Under the pieces are notes generated by a model, which was not told the origin of the DNA, did not search any database, and saw nothing but the letters and a program-made list of their open reading frames with translations. Source: Clostridia bacterium (GTDB taxonomy: Bacteria; Bacillota; Clostridia; Oscillospirales; QAKW01). Taken from it: a stretch of DNA of 14,562 bases. Positions within the stretch are counted from its first letter, which is position 1; each line of letters opens with the position of its first letter. Shown one piece after another: positions 1 through 6,692 of the stretch. Where the stretch lies: contig JAFSBD010000294.1 of NCBI GenBank assembly GCA_017442025.1, forward strand, positions 1-14,562. Direction: 5' to 3'. The translations under genes and the position numbers were made by a program.

Positions 1-873
1 CAACAAATCCCCCAATTAGATGTTGCCTTTTTGCAACATCTGCAAAAAAAGAGAACGCGCCAAAAGCAGACCGCCTCGGTCGCCCTGCTTTTTCTATGCG
101 TGATCGGTACGGCGATTGCTTTTTTCATGCGCCCCCAAAATGCCCTCATCACCCCCCAACCGCCCATCGAGCCACCCGGCGAAAATACCGTCGCCTACGC
201 TCCTCTGCTTGATGATGAAAACCAAAAAGAAGGAATGCCCTATTTCTATCTGGACGGGCGGATCTACGCACCAGTTACCCCAAGCAACGCTTGCAAATGC
301 AACCAAGAGATCCTGCTTTCCAAGACCATTCCCGAAAGTGCCTTCGGGGAGCATTTAGGGCGCGTATCCCGCGCAGACCAAGAAATTTTGCTGGGGGCCG
401 ATCTCTATCGCTATACGCCCCACGATAGCGACGCTTATCTCATTGCGCGAAAAGGAGACCGATGCCAACTCTTTAAATTCATTTTGTTGGAAGAGGACGG
501 CCACGCCATAACCGAGATTTTCGACCTCTTTCCTTCAAAAATCCAATCCCTCACCGTAACAGGGCTCTACCATAATGAACATAATGAACCCCCAAAAGAT
601 CCCATCAACGTTCAAATCGAAGAGCAAGCGATTTTGCAGAATCTCAAAGATCTTTTGCAGCAAGGTGTTCCCGATGATTTACGTGACTATCCCGACCCCA
701 ACCAAAAACTTCGGTTCTACCACCTCGCCATCTGCTTTGAAAGCGATGCCACCATCGACCTGGCTTTATTGCCCGACGGCAGCCAGGTATATGGCTTTAA
801 TAAATATTGGTCTTTCAACGCAGAGCAAGCTCGGCAATTAAAGGCCCTCATGGAAGAGATCACAGAAGCATAA
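1..873 (+). CDS. Single-pass membrane protein of unknown function, 5'-truncated
   Basis: I do not recognise the family. The frame is open from base 1, so the true start is probably upstream of the window; a TTG at 31 is the first start-like codon here but has no convincing ribosome binding site. From the first visible codon the protein has a short basic segment (QKKRTRQKQ), one hydrophobic segment (about residues 25-42), then a Pro-rich linker and an extracytoplasmic domain of about 230 residues. The outer domain holds short Tyr-rich strands such as YFYLDGRIY and a CKC pair. A basic cytoplasmic stub, one membrane span and an outer sensor-like domain resembles anti-sigma factors or membrane-bound regulators of Firmicutes, but no zinc-binding anti-sigma motif is visible in the part present, so this is only a guess. 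It converges with divIC and shares its terminator. Confidence 0.65.
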   Translation, partial: QQIPQLDVAFLQHLQKKRTRQKQTASVALLFLCVIGTAIAFFMRPQNALITPQPPIEPPGENTVAYAPLLDDENQKEGMPYFYLDGRIYAPVTPSNACKCNQEILLSKTIPESAFGEHLGRVSRADQEILLGADLYRYTPHDSDAYLIARKGDRCQLFKFILLEEDGHAITEIFDLFPSKIQSLTVTGLYHNEHNEPPKDPINVQIEEQAILQNLKDLLQQGVPDDLRDYPDPNQKLRFYHLAICFESDATIDLALLPDGSQVYGFNKYWSFNAEQARQLKALMEEITEA

Positions 874-916
874 AAAATCCCGCAATGCTTGGGCCACCCT
901 TGCATTGCGGGATTTT
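874..916. terminator. Bidirectional intrinsic terminator between convergent genes
   Basis: A perfect 15-bp inverted repeat, AAAATCCCGCAATGC at 874-888 and its complement at 902-916, has a 13-nt loop. The GC-rich stem is bordered by A-runs on one side and T-runs on the other, so it can end transcription of the membrane protein gene (+) and of divIC (-). Confidence 0.85.
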
Positions 917-923
917 CATCGTA

Positions 924-1214
924 TTATTCATCGGTAATATTCTCATAGACCAACTCGCCGACCGAGCCATAGCCCAGATCCCGGGCCACACTCTCCACAT
1001 ATTCGCTATCCACCTCGGCATTGAGGATATCGTTGAGTTGCTCATTCATCACCGCCTGAGCGGAGATCTTTTGCTGCACATCACTCAGCTCGGCCTTTTT
1101 TTCCTGGATCTGCACCTGGAGCTTGACGCAGGTGGCGACCATGTTGCCGGCGATATAGATTCCGGCGACGACCAGTAGGCCCCGCACGATGGGATTCATC
1201 TTTTTTCTTCGCAT
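924..1214 (-). CDS. divIC: Septum formation initiator (DivIC/FtsB-like)
   Basis: A 96-residue bitopic division protein. Members of this family form the DivIC-FtsL-DivIB (FtsB-FtsL-FtsQ) complex, which activates septal peptidoglycan synthesis. Visible here: a short basic N-terminal tail (MRRKKMNP), one membrane span at about residues 12-30, a coiled coil at about 31-62 rich in Gln/Glu/Lys, and the typical C-terminal block (YVESVARDLGYGSVGELVY). The start at 1214 is supported by AAAGGAGA about 8 nt upstream. The gene follows yabP and yabQ in the same order as in Bacillus subtilis. Its 5' end lies inside the yabQ frame with a 134-nt out-of-phase overlap, which is unusual. Confidence 0.9.
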   Translation of the reverse strand: MRRKKMNPIVRGLLVVAGIYIAGNMVATCVKLQVQIQEKKAELSDVQQKISAQAVMNEQLNDILNAEVDSEYVESVARDLGYGSVGELVYENITDE

Positions 1215-1677
1215 GCAGCATTCTCCTTTCTTTCAGACGATACATATTCATTCTATACCATTCTTTGCAAAAAAGAAAGGGTTTTTTCAAAAAATTCATA
1301 ATTTTCCCTAAAATTCCCTGCATTTGGTTGAAAAAACGCCCCAACCAGCCCTCGATCTTGCGTAGCAGGCGGGCGATCAGCCGCGCCAAGTGGGTAACAA
1401 AGGCACCGACGGTATAAAACCAGATCAAAAAACCCAAAGCCTCCCCCACCAGCAGAAAAGCCCGCACCTGACCGTGGTTGGTGAGGGTATAGCAAAAGGC
1501 GGTGGAAAGGGCGGCCAGCAGGGCAAAGAGCAGGTCCTCGCCAAAAACGATTAACCAAGGAGTTCTGCGCCGCAAGATCCGAAGGATGCGGAAAACGTCA
1601 TAAACCGCCCCCAGCCCGCCGCCCAGCAAGACCGCCCATAGAAAGGCGATCGCCTGATCGGAAAGGTAGGTTTCCAT
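1081..1677 (-). CDS. yabQ: Spore cortex protein YabQ
   Basis: A 198-residue YabQ-family protein, a membrane protein needed for spore cortex formation in Bacillus. The first 100 residues contain the family's hydrophobic core: YLSDQAIAFLWAVLLGGGLG, the motif YDVFRILR, and further membrane spans around residues 45-100. After that comes a Lys/Arg-rich cytoplasmic tail. The start ATG overlaps the yabP stop by one base (TAATG), so translation is probably coupled. The last 45 residues, from about MLHAKKKDE onward, are Arg-rich, low in hydrophobic residues and read out of frame over divIC, so they may not be authentic. In another frame a TGA lies at 1233-1235, just before divIC; one indel would give the ordinary non-overlapping layout. 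Confidence 0.85.
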   Translation of the reverse strand: METYLSDQAIAFLWAVLLGGGLGAVYDVFRILRILRRRTPWLIVFGEDLLFALLAALSTAFCYTLTNHGQVRAFLLVGEALGFLIWFYTVGAFVTHLARLIARLLRKIEGWLGRFFNQMQGILGKIMNFLKKPFLFCKEWYRMNMYRLKERRMLHAKKKDESHRAGPTGRRRNLYRRQHGRHLRQAPGADPGKKGRAE

Positions 1678-1952
1678 TAGTGGAAGAGCCCCTTAAAGAC
1701 CCCGCCGCCCTTTTCCTTCAGGTCGGAATAATAGAGACGGTCGATGGTTCCTTCGATGGCAATATCACCGTTTTCCACATTCAGGCGATTGATATGAAGA
1801 TCCTCCCCCTCCACGGTCAGTACCCCCAGATTGGTGAGCACCACCACACTCTTTTCATCAAAACGGTCCACATCCAATACCCCGGATGCATTCAGGTGAT
1901 TGCGATTTTCCACCGAAAGCAGATGGTTTTTGGCGATGCGTTGTTCGTCCAT
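1677..1952 (-). CDS. yabP: Sporulation protein YabP
   Basis: A 91-residue protein of the YabP family (related to YqfC), needed in the mother cell for normal cortex formation with YabQ. The whole protein is one small beta-rich domain: NHLLSVENRNHLNASGVLDV, then FDEKSVVVLTNLGVLTVEGE and LHINRLNVENGDIAIEGTID. The start at 1952 is fixed by AAAGGAGG 7-8 nt upstream. It heads the yabP-yabQ-divIC operon and shares one base with yabQ. A TATAAT-like box lies upstream at 1982-1987 (+ coordinates), without a strong -35. Confidence 0.92.
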   Translation of the reverse strand: MDEQRIAKNHLLSVENRNHLNASGVLDVDRFDEKSVVVLTNLGVLTVEGEDLHINRLNVENGDIAIEGTIDRLYYSDLKEKGGGVFKGLFH

Positions 1953-1981
1953 CGGCTCATCCTCCTTTTATGTCTTATTCC

Positions 1982-1987
1982 ATTATA
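1982..1987 (-). promoter_or_regulatory. Possible -10 box of the yabP-yabQ-divIC operon
   Basis: On the minus strand TATAAT occurs about 30 nt before the yabP start. The best-placed -35 is only TTCTAA, 17 nt further upstream, so the promoter is weak or depends on an activator or another sigma factor. No clear sigma-E pattern is seen. Confidence 0.35.
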
Positions 1988-2011
1988 TAAACAAGCCTTG
2001 GGGATTAGAAC

Positions 2012-2055
2012 AATAAAAAACAGCCGCTCTCCAAAGAGAGCGGCTGTTTTTTATT
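2012..2055 (-). terminator. Intrinsic terminator of the ferredoxin gene
   Basis: A perfect 20-bp stem (2012-2031 with 2036-2055) closes a CAAA loop. It carries a T6 run after the GC-rich core on either strand. It lies 12 nt after the ferredoxin stop and separates it from the yabP operon. Confidence 0.9.
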
Positions 2056-2067
2056 CAATATGTTCGA

Positions 2068-2235
2068 TTATGCCTCGATAGCCTCAGCAGGACAAGCAGA
2101 AGCGCAAGCGCCGCAATCGATGCACTCATCGGCATTGATCACATACTTATCATCGCCGGCAGCGATCGCACCAACGGGGCACTCAGCCTCGCAAGCACCG
2201 CAGGTCAGGCAAGCATCAGTAATAGTATGAGCCAT
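2068..2235 (-). CDS. 2[4Fe-4S] ferredoxin
   Basis: A 55-residue clostridial-type ferredoxin, a small cytoplasmic electron carrier. Two full cluster-binding motifs are present: C9-LT-C12-GA-C15-EAE-C19-P and C38-ID-C41-GA-C44-ASA-C48-P. Each motif gives three cysteines to one cluster and its last to the other, as in Clostridium ferredoxins. The sequence starts MAHTITDACLTCGACEAECP and ends in an acidic tail, as expected for a low-potential ferredoxin. AAGGAGG lies about 8 nt before the ATG at 2235. The gene has its own strong promoter and terminator, so it is monocistronic. Which enzymes it serves cannot be read from the context. Confidence 0.95.
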   Translation of the reverse strand: MAHTITDACLTCGACEAECPVGAIAAGDDKYVINADECIDCGACASACPAEAIEA

Positions 2236-2265
2236 TTCGGAACACCTCCTTGTAATATTAAAGAT

Positions 2266-2294
2266 ATACTAACATAACAATATGCTGATTTCAA
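2266..2294 (-). promoter_or_regulatory. Sigma-A-type promoter of the ferredoxin gene
   Basis: On the minus strand TTGAAA (2289-2294) and TAGTAT (2266-2271) are separated by exactly 17 bp. The -10 box ends 30 nt before the ferredoxin start codon. Confidence 0.7.
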
Positions 2295-2327
2295 GCATTT
2301 TTTAAAAAAATCTACAATTTGGCGAAT

Positions 2328-3206
2328 TTACGCCTGGGGTTCCTTCACCGCTTTATCGCCTTTTTTCTTGCGGTCCTCCCGGGCAGGGCGATCCGCGCGG
2401 CGGGATCTCAGCGCGGCGGCATCATAATTATTAAAGGTAATCGTACCATCTTCGGCGGTGAATTTCACCTTCACCTTGCCGGCCAATACCGCTACCTCGG
2501 CCACCGTTCCCTTGCCGTCGGGGGTTTCAACGGTGGCGCCCACCTTGGGCATATTTTTGCCCAGCTCCTCATAGGTAGATTGCTCATAATTGAGGCAACA
2601 CATCAGGATGCCGCAAACGCCGCTGATCTTCACCGGATTGAGGGGCAGGCCCTGATCCTTGGCGCTCTTGATGGTAACCCGATCAAAATTCGTTAAAAAT
2701 TGATTGCAGCAGAAAGGCCGGCCGCACATACCGATGCCGCCCATCATCTTGCATTCATCCCGCACACCGATCTGGCGCAGCTCGATGCGGGTCTTAAAGA
2801 CCGAAGCCAGATCCTTCACCAGCTCGCGGAAGTCCACCCGCCCTTCGGCGGTGAAGAAAAAGAGGATCTTGCTCCCGTCAAAGGAATATTCCACATCCAC
2901 CAGCGACATTTCCAGCTGATGCTTGGCCGCCTTTTCGGCAAACACCTCTGCGGCCCGCTTTTCTCTGGCGCGGTTGCGCTCCATCTGACGATGGTCGGCC
3001 GCATCGGCCACCCGCAAGACCGGCTTTAAGGGCTGGACAACATCCTGATCGGGCACCGCCTTGGTCCCGATGGTAACCTCGCCGCATTCATTGCCCCGCG
3101 CCGTTTCCACCACGCAATAATCCCCCACCTTCAGATCCAGGTTGCGGGGGTCGAAATAATAAGTTTTACCGTTGTCCTTAAATCGGACGCCTACGATATT
3201 TGTCAA
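2328..3206 (-). CDS. ricT: RicT/YaaT regulatory protein (PSP1 domain)
   Basis: A 292-residue protein of the PSP1/YaaT (RicT) family. In Bacillus, RicT works with RicA and RicF as an Fe-S-containing complex that stimulates mRNA maturation by RNase Y and promotes sporulation, competence and biofilm formation. The PSP1 core covers about residues 60-215. Cysteines occur at 31, 41, 152, 161, 166, 167, 198, 203 and 204, including MCGRPFCC and CGILMCCLNYE, the family's hallmark clusters. The tail from about 262 is charged and probably disordered. The start is TTG at 3206, whose bases overlap the holB stop (TTGA). GGGAGA about 9 nt upstream supports it. The gene is last in the femX-alr-holB-ricT operon; holB-yaaT adjacency is conserved in Firmicutes. 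Confidence 0.9.
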   Translation of the reverse strand: MTNIVGVRFKDNGKTYYFDPRNLDLKVGDYCVVETARGNECGEVTIGTKAVPDQDVVQPLKPVLRVADAADHRQMERNRAREKRAAEVFAEKAAKHQLEMSLVDVEYSFDGSKILFFFTAEGRVDFRELVKDLASVFKTRIELRQIGVRDECKMMGGIGMCGRPFCCNQFLTNFDRVTIKSAKDQGLPLNPVKISGVCGILMCCLNYEQSTYEELGKNMPKVGATVETPDGKGTVAEVAVLAGKVKVKFTAEDGTITFNNYDAAALRSRRADRPAREDRKKKGDKAVKEPQA

Positions 3207-4135
3207 CGCAGTAATTCTCCCATCTCTGCAATAAAACAGGTTTTCACCAAATTTTCATTGCCGTTTTCCTTGAGCAGACGCATCGTATCCAATGTCAACG
3301 ATGCGATTTTATAGAGCTGCTCCAGTCTCATTCTACCTAAAAAGCCCTTGATTTGCAAGACGCTTTCCAAAAAAACAATATTTTCCTCGCCGCTGCCCGT
3401 CTTATAAAGCAGGAAATCGTGAGCCAGGCGGGAAAAGCTTTCCAAAAAGAGGCTGAAATCCCCTTTGGGCAGTTCCGCCAACATCCGATCGGCTTCCAGC
3501 ATCTTATTGCGGCAAAGCTTGCCCAAAAAACGCACGCCCAGCTCCCCATAGGTCAGCAGATTACCGCCTTCTAAATAGGCCATCGCCTGCCCCAGATTGC
3601 CGCCCGCCGCCTTCAGCAATGTGGCGGTGCGCTCTTCCTCGGGGTAACGCTCCTGCAAGAAGGGGATCCCCTCTTCGGGGCCCACCGGTTGCATCTCCCA
3701 GATGACGCATCGGGATCGAATGGTGGGGAGCATCGCCTCGCGGGAGTCGGCCAACAGCAGAAACACCGCATGGGCAGGAGGCTCTTCCAAAATTTTCAAG
3801 ATCGCATTCTGCCCGCTCTCGTTGAGCTTTTCGCAACGATCGATGATCAGCACCTTTTTAGGAGACTGATTGGGCAGAATATAGGCTTCCCGCCGAAAGG
3901 CGCGGACATCATCCACCGGGATCATCTTCCCCCCATCCTTAGGCGCCAGCCAAAGGACATCGGGATGGGCATCCCGCTCCGCCAAGCCGATTTGATCCTC
4001 GGTCAGCCGCGCGGCGAAAAGCCGCGCCAGCGTTTTTTTGCCCATACCGGGCGCGCCGGTAATAAGATAAGCATGGGCAAAATTGCCGCGGGCAAGCTCC
4101 TTGCAGATCTCCGGATTTCCCAATAACTTATTCAT
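3203..4135 (-). CDS. holB: DNA polymerase III delta' subunit
   Basis: A 310-residue clamp-loader delta' subunit, which helps open and place the sliding clamp at primer ends. The P-loop-like segment GAPGMGKKT (27-35) has Lys where Ser/Thr should follow the catalytic Lys, as in delta' proteins that do not hydrolyse ATP. A Walker-B-like VLIIDRCEKL lies at about 95-104, then ILKILEEPP (112-120) and the SRC arginine-finger motif (141-143), all typical. Oddly, the four-cysteine zinc module usually found after the first helix is absent: the stretch between LARLF and HPDV is about 15 residues short and has no Cys. The start overlaps the alr-like stop by 8 nt; the stop overlaps ricT by 3 nt. Confidence 0.9.
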   Translation of the reverse strand: MNKLLGNPEICKELARGNFAHAYLITGAPGMGKKTLARLFAARLTEDQIGLAERDAHPDVLWLAPKDGGKMIPVDDVRAFRREAYILPNQSPKKVLIIDRCEKLNESGQNAILKILEEPPAHAVFLLLADSREAMLPTIRSRCVIWEMQPVGPEEGIPFLQERYPEEERTATLLKAAGGNLGQAMAYLEGGNLLTYGELGVRFLGKLCRNKMLEADRMLAELPKGDFSLFLESFSRLAHDFLLYKTGSGEENIVFLESVLQIKGFLGRMRLEQLYKIASLTLDTMRLLKENGNENLVKTCFIAEMGELLR

Positions 4136-5207
4136 AGATCCGCTCCACCGAACCGTCCACCTGCAAGGGCGGAACGTTCAAAATCATTTTTTTGCCCAAA
4201 GCATCCTCCACGCCCGAAACGTCGAAGAAGCTATGGGTGGTAGCGGGGCGGCCGATCATCGGCACCCGCTTGCCTTCGATCTCCCCATAGACCACCGGCT
4301 TTTTCAGCAAAAGCTTGAAGTCATGGAAGAGATAACGGCAGATATCCAAAAGGCGGAAAAGATCCCGCCGCTCGCTTTGGTAAAAGCCATCCGCCGAGCC
4401 GATGGCCACCACCGCGACCTTGGTTTCCTTCTTTAATTTATAAACAGCGCCATAGCCGATATTGCTCCCCGCAGGCAGGGTACGCACCGAAAGCACCTCC
4501 GCCTCCAGCCTTCCCGCCCGCTTCAGGGGCAGGCCGCTTGGGATGGGCAGGCGGCCGGTTAACGCCGAGCCGATCCGCACCCCATCCAGCGCAAAATCTC
4601 CGCCCTTGATGGCGGCGCAGGAATTGGCGATATGCCGCATGGGCATCGCAATCCCTTTTTCTTTTAATTGATCGATCAATTGATTGAATTGGGCAAGCTG
4701 CACCTTGGCCGAGCCATCCCCCAAAAAGGCGGCATAGCAATGGGAAAAGATGCCCGCAACCTCTAAGCCTTCCAAGGCAAAGACCGCCGCAATCTCCTCC
4801 ACCGCATGGGGCAGAAAACCAAACCGACCCATGCCGGTATCGATCTTAATATGGACCCGCGCCTTTTTCCCTGCCCCTTGGGCGGCCTCCGATAAAGCGG
4901 TAGCAAAGGCAAGATCGCCCACCGCGCAGGTCAGTTCCTTTTCCAAAAGGGTCTTGATATAATCATCCCCGCTCCCGCAGGAGAGGATCAATACCTCCAC
5001 CCCCTGCCCGCAGAGGGGCAACGCTTCTTCCAGGCGGCTGACCGCCACCAAAGGGCATCCTTCTTCTTTCAGGATGGCAAAAAGGCCCTGCGCCCCCAGC
5101 CCGTAGCCGTTGGCTTTCAAAACGGGGATCAAAGGCACGCCGCAATGCTCCTTCAGCAGGCGGTAATTATCGATAATATCCTGTTTTTGAACGATCAGTT
5201 GAGCCAT
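4128..5207 (-). CDS. alr: PLP-dependent alanine racemase-like enzyme
   Basis: A 359-residue fold-type III PLP enzyme that most likely interconverts L- and D-alanine for peptidoglycan. The N-terminal barrel carries the PLP lysine K31 in PVLKANGYGLG, the KIDTGMGRFGF motif (R128), SHCYAA and IANSCAAI. The second catalytic residue, Tyr252, lies in NIGYGAVY. The C-terminal domain is less typical: the usual GRVCMDQ-type motif is replaced by RVPMIGRPATTHSFFDVSG, the usual ALYG is ALTG, and the end is short. The substrate could therefore be another amino acid. It starts 5 nt after the femX-like gene and overlaps holB by 8 nt. AGAGG precedes the ATG by about 10 nt. The symbol is a family-level guess. 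Confidence 0.8.
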   Translation of the reverse strand: MAQLIVQKQDIIDNYRLLKEHCGVPLIPVLKANGYGLGAQGLFAILKEEGCPLVAVSRLEEALPLCGQGVEVLILSCGSGDDYIKTLLEKELTCAVGDLAFATALSEAAQGAGKKARVHIKIDTGMGRFGFLPHAVEEIAAVFALEGLEVAGIFSHCYAAFLGDGSAKVQLAQFNQLIDQLKEKGIAMPMRHIANSCAAIKGGDFALDGVRIGSALTGRLPIPSGLPLKRAGRLEAEVLSVRTLPAGSNIGYGAVYKLKKETKVAVVAIGSADGFYQSERRDLFRLLDICRYLFHDFKLLLKKPVVYGEIEGKRVPMIGRPATTHSFFDVSGVEDALGKKMILNVPPLQVDGSVERIYE

Positions 5208-5212
5208 TCAAA

Positions 5213-6271
5213 TCAACCTCTGTGTCTTAATTTAAACAAAATTCCGTTAATTTTGCGATAGGCCTTGCTCCCCCATTTGGACCAAGAGAGCATCAGTTTA
5301 TTATAGATCAGATCCATCTCGCCCACAAACTCGGTAAACTCCCCATTGAAGCCCTTCTTGAAGCGATATAAGCCATAAAGCGGATTATCCTCGCTCAAAT
5401 CGCCCGAAACGCCGCGGAAATCATAGACCCGCGCGCCCCGCTCGATGGCCCATTTAATCATCTCCCATTGAAGGAGATAGTTGGGCATATAGTTACGGTG
5501 CTCATTGGAGGAGGCACCATAGAGATACCATACCTTGTCCCCATACCCGATGGCAAGGGTTCCCGCGATGGCAACCCCATCGAGATAGGCCATATAAAGG
5601 CGGGCGTGCTCGCCCAGCTCCCGCATCATGCGGCGGAAATAATCCTCGGTGCGGACAACGAAACCATCCCGCGAGCCGGTGGTAACCATAATGCGGTGGA
5701 AATCGGGCAACGCCTCTTCCCCGCAGATCTTGACCTCCACGCCCTTTTTGATGGCCACGCGGATGTTATAGCGCCATTTCTGATGGAAGGAGGCCAGCAT
5801 CTCTTCCTCGTTGCGCCCATTGAGATAAAGCCGAAAAACAAACCGCGGCTGGATCCCCTCAAAGTTCTTGGAACGATTGGGGGCGGTAAAGCCCAGCTTA
5901 CGGCAGATCTGATAAAATTCCTCATCCTCCACCGGGGTATCGGTATCGATCTTGAGGGAGCAGGCTTTATATTTCTTGCCCACCTCACCGGCGGCCTTCA
6001 CCAGCTTTTGGACCATCGCCTCATCATACAGATCGCAAACAGGCCCGCGGCAGGAATACATAATGGATGTGCCCGGCACTTTGCGGATCAAAAGACCCAT
6101 CGAACCGGCGATCTTCCCTTCCGCATCCCGCTCGATGACCGCCTCAAAATCCCATTCTTTTTTGAGCCGCGCCCATTCCACCGATTGGGCAAAATGACCC
6201 TTGGGGTGGCTTTGCAAAAAGGCTTCATATTCGGCAACTGCGGCACTGTTTTTAACATCCAATAATTCCAT
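5213..6271 (-). CDS. FemAB/FemX-type peptidoglycan bridge aminoacyltransferase
   Basis: A 352-residue FemAB-family enzyme. These use aminoacyl-tRNA to add an amino acid to the stem peptide of lipid II or peptidoglycan precursors in the cytoplasm. Visible signatures: HFAQSVEWARLKKEW near the N-terminus, MLASFHQKWRYNIRVAIKKG (159-176), LYGASSNEHRNYMPNYLLQW (250-269), VYDFRGVSG (282-290) and LYGLYRFKKGFNGEFTEFVG. These mark the two tandem GNAT-like domains. No long coiled-coil arm is seen, so it is closer to the compact FemX type than to Staphylococcus FemA. AAGGAG lies 6 nt before the ATG at 6271. It is first in the operon and is followed after 5 nt by the racemase. The amino acid it adds cannot be told. 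Confidence 0.88.
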   Translation of the reverse strand: MELLDVKNSAAVAEYEAFLQSHPKGHFAQSVEWARLKKEWDFEAVIERDAEGKIAGSMGLLIRKVPGTSIMYSCRGPVCDLYDEAMVQKLVKAAGEVGKKYKACSLKIDTDTPVEDEEFYQICRKLGFTAPNRSKNFEGIQPRFVFRLYLNGRNEEEMLASFHQKWRYNIRVAIKKGVEVKICGEEALPDFHRIMVTTGSRDGFVVRTEDYFRRMMRELGEHARLYMAYLDGVAIAGTLAIGYGDKVWYLYGASSNEHRNYMPNYLLQWEMIKWAIERGARVYDFRGVSGDLSEDNPLYGLYRFKKGFNGEFTEFVGEMDLIYNKLMLSWSKWGSKAYRKINGILFKLRHRG

Positions 6272-6303
6272 GGTCGGCTCCTTACTACATATTAATTCAA
6301 TTT

Positions 6304-6332
6304 AGTATACCACTTTTAAAAGGAAAAGTAAA
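6304..6332 (-). promoter_or_regulatory. Promoter of the femX-alr-holB-ricT operon
   Basis: On the minus strand TTTACT (6327-6332) and TATACT (6304-6309) are spaced by 17 bp, 33 nt before the femX-like start. It is divergent to the DUF1858 promoter, about 20 bp away. Confidence 0.7.
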
Positions 6333-6351
6333 CCAAAATGTAAAAATACCT

Positions 6352-6379
6352 TTGCAATTTGGCGAAAATCGAGTATAAT
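6352..6379 (+). promoter_or_regulatory. Promoter of the DUF1858 gene
   Basis: TTGCAA (6352-6357) and a perfect TATAAT (6374-6379) are separated by 16 bp, 32 nt before the chosen start at 6412. Confidence 0.7.
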
Positions 6380-6411
6380 AGAGCCATAGACTTGAAAGGA
6401 GAATGATTGAA

Positions 6412-6603
6412 ATGGTAACAAAAGATATGATTATTGCCGAAGTTCTGGATAATTATCCCGAGACCGCTCCCCTCTTTTTGGAGATCGGTATGCATTGCCT
6501 GGGCTGCCCCTCCGCAAGAGGCGAGAGCGTAGAGCAGGCTTGCATGGTGCATGGCGCGGATGTAGATACCCTGATCGAGAAGATCAACGCCATGATCGGC
6601 TAA
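6412..6603 (+). CDS. DUF1858 redox-disulfide domain protein
   Basis: A 63-residue cytoplasmic protein consisting only of a DUF1858 domain, the type often found encoded beside or fused to hybrid cluster protein and other redox enzymes. The key feature is the CxxC pair C29-LG-C32 in IGMHCLGCPSARGESVEQAC, with a third cysteine at 44; family knowledge suggests a reversible disulfide. The ATG at 6412 is chosen over the one at 6403 because AAAGGAG (6395-6401) is 10 nt from 6412 but only 1 nt from 6403. The gene has its own promoter and terminator, so it is monocistronic. No hybrid cluster protein gene is in the window. Its neighbour is a Crp/Fnr regulator, a class that often controls such genes, but a link is not shown. 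Confidence 0.9.
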   Translation: MVTKDMIIAEVLDNYPETAPLFLEIGMHCLGCPSARGESVEQACMVHGADVDTLIEKINAMIG

Positions 6604-6611
6604 GATTCTTT

Positions 6612-6646
6612 AAAGCCCGGTTGAAAAACCGGGCTTTTTATTTTTT
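6612..6646 (+). terminator. Intrinsic terminator after DUF1858
   Basis: AAAGCCCGGTT (6612-6622) pairs with 6627-6637 around a GAAA tetraloop. A T-rich tail runs to 6646. Confidence 0.9.
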
Positions 6647-6655
6647 AAAAAAGTC

Positions 6656-6684
6656 TTTACTTTTCGAAATCTTCATGCTATAAT
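6656..6684 (+). promoter_or_regulatory. Strong promoter of the Crp/Fnr regulator gene
   Basis: TTTACT (6656-6661) and TATAAT (6679-6684) are 17 bp apart, with TG one base before the -10 (6676-6677), an extended -10. The transcript is expected to begin near 6691, directly before the palindrome at 6693-6712. Confidence 0.8.
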
Positions 6685-6692
6685 ACAATAAA

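Noticed and set aside
5468..6265. 265-codon open frame on the plus strand.
   Set aside because: Antisense to the FemX-like gene, with no family resemblance; it is open because of the codon bias of the real gene.
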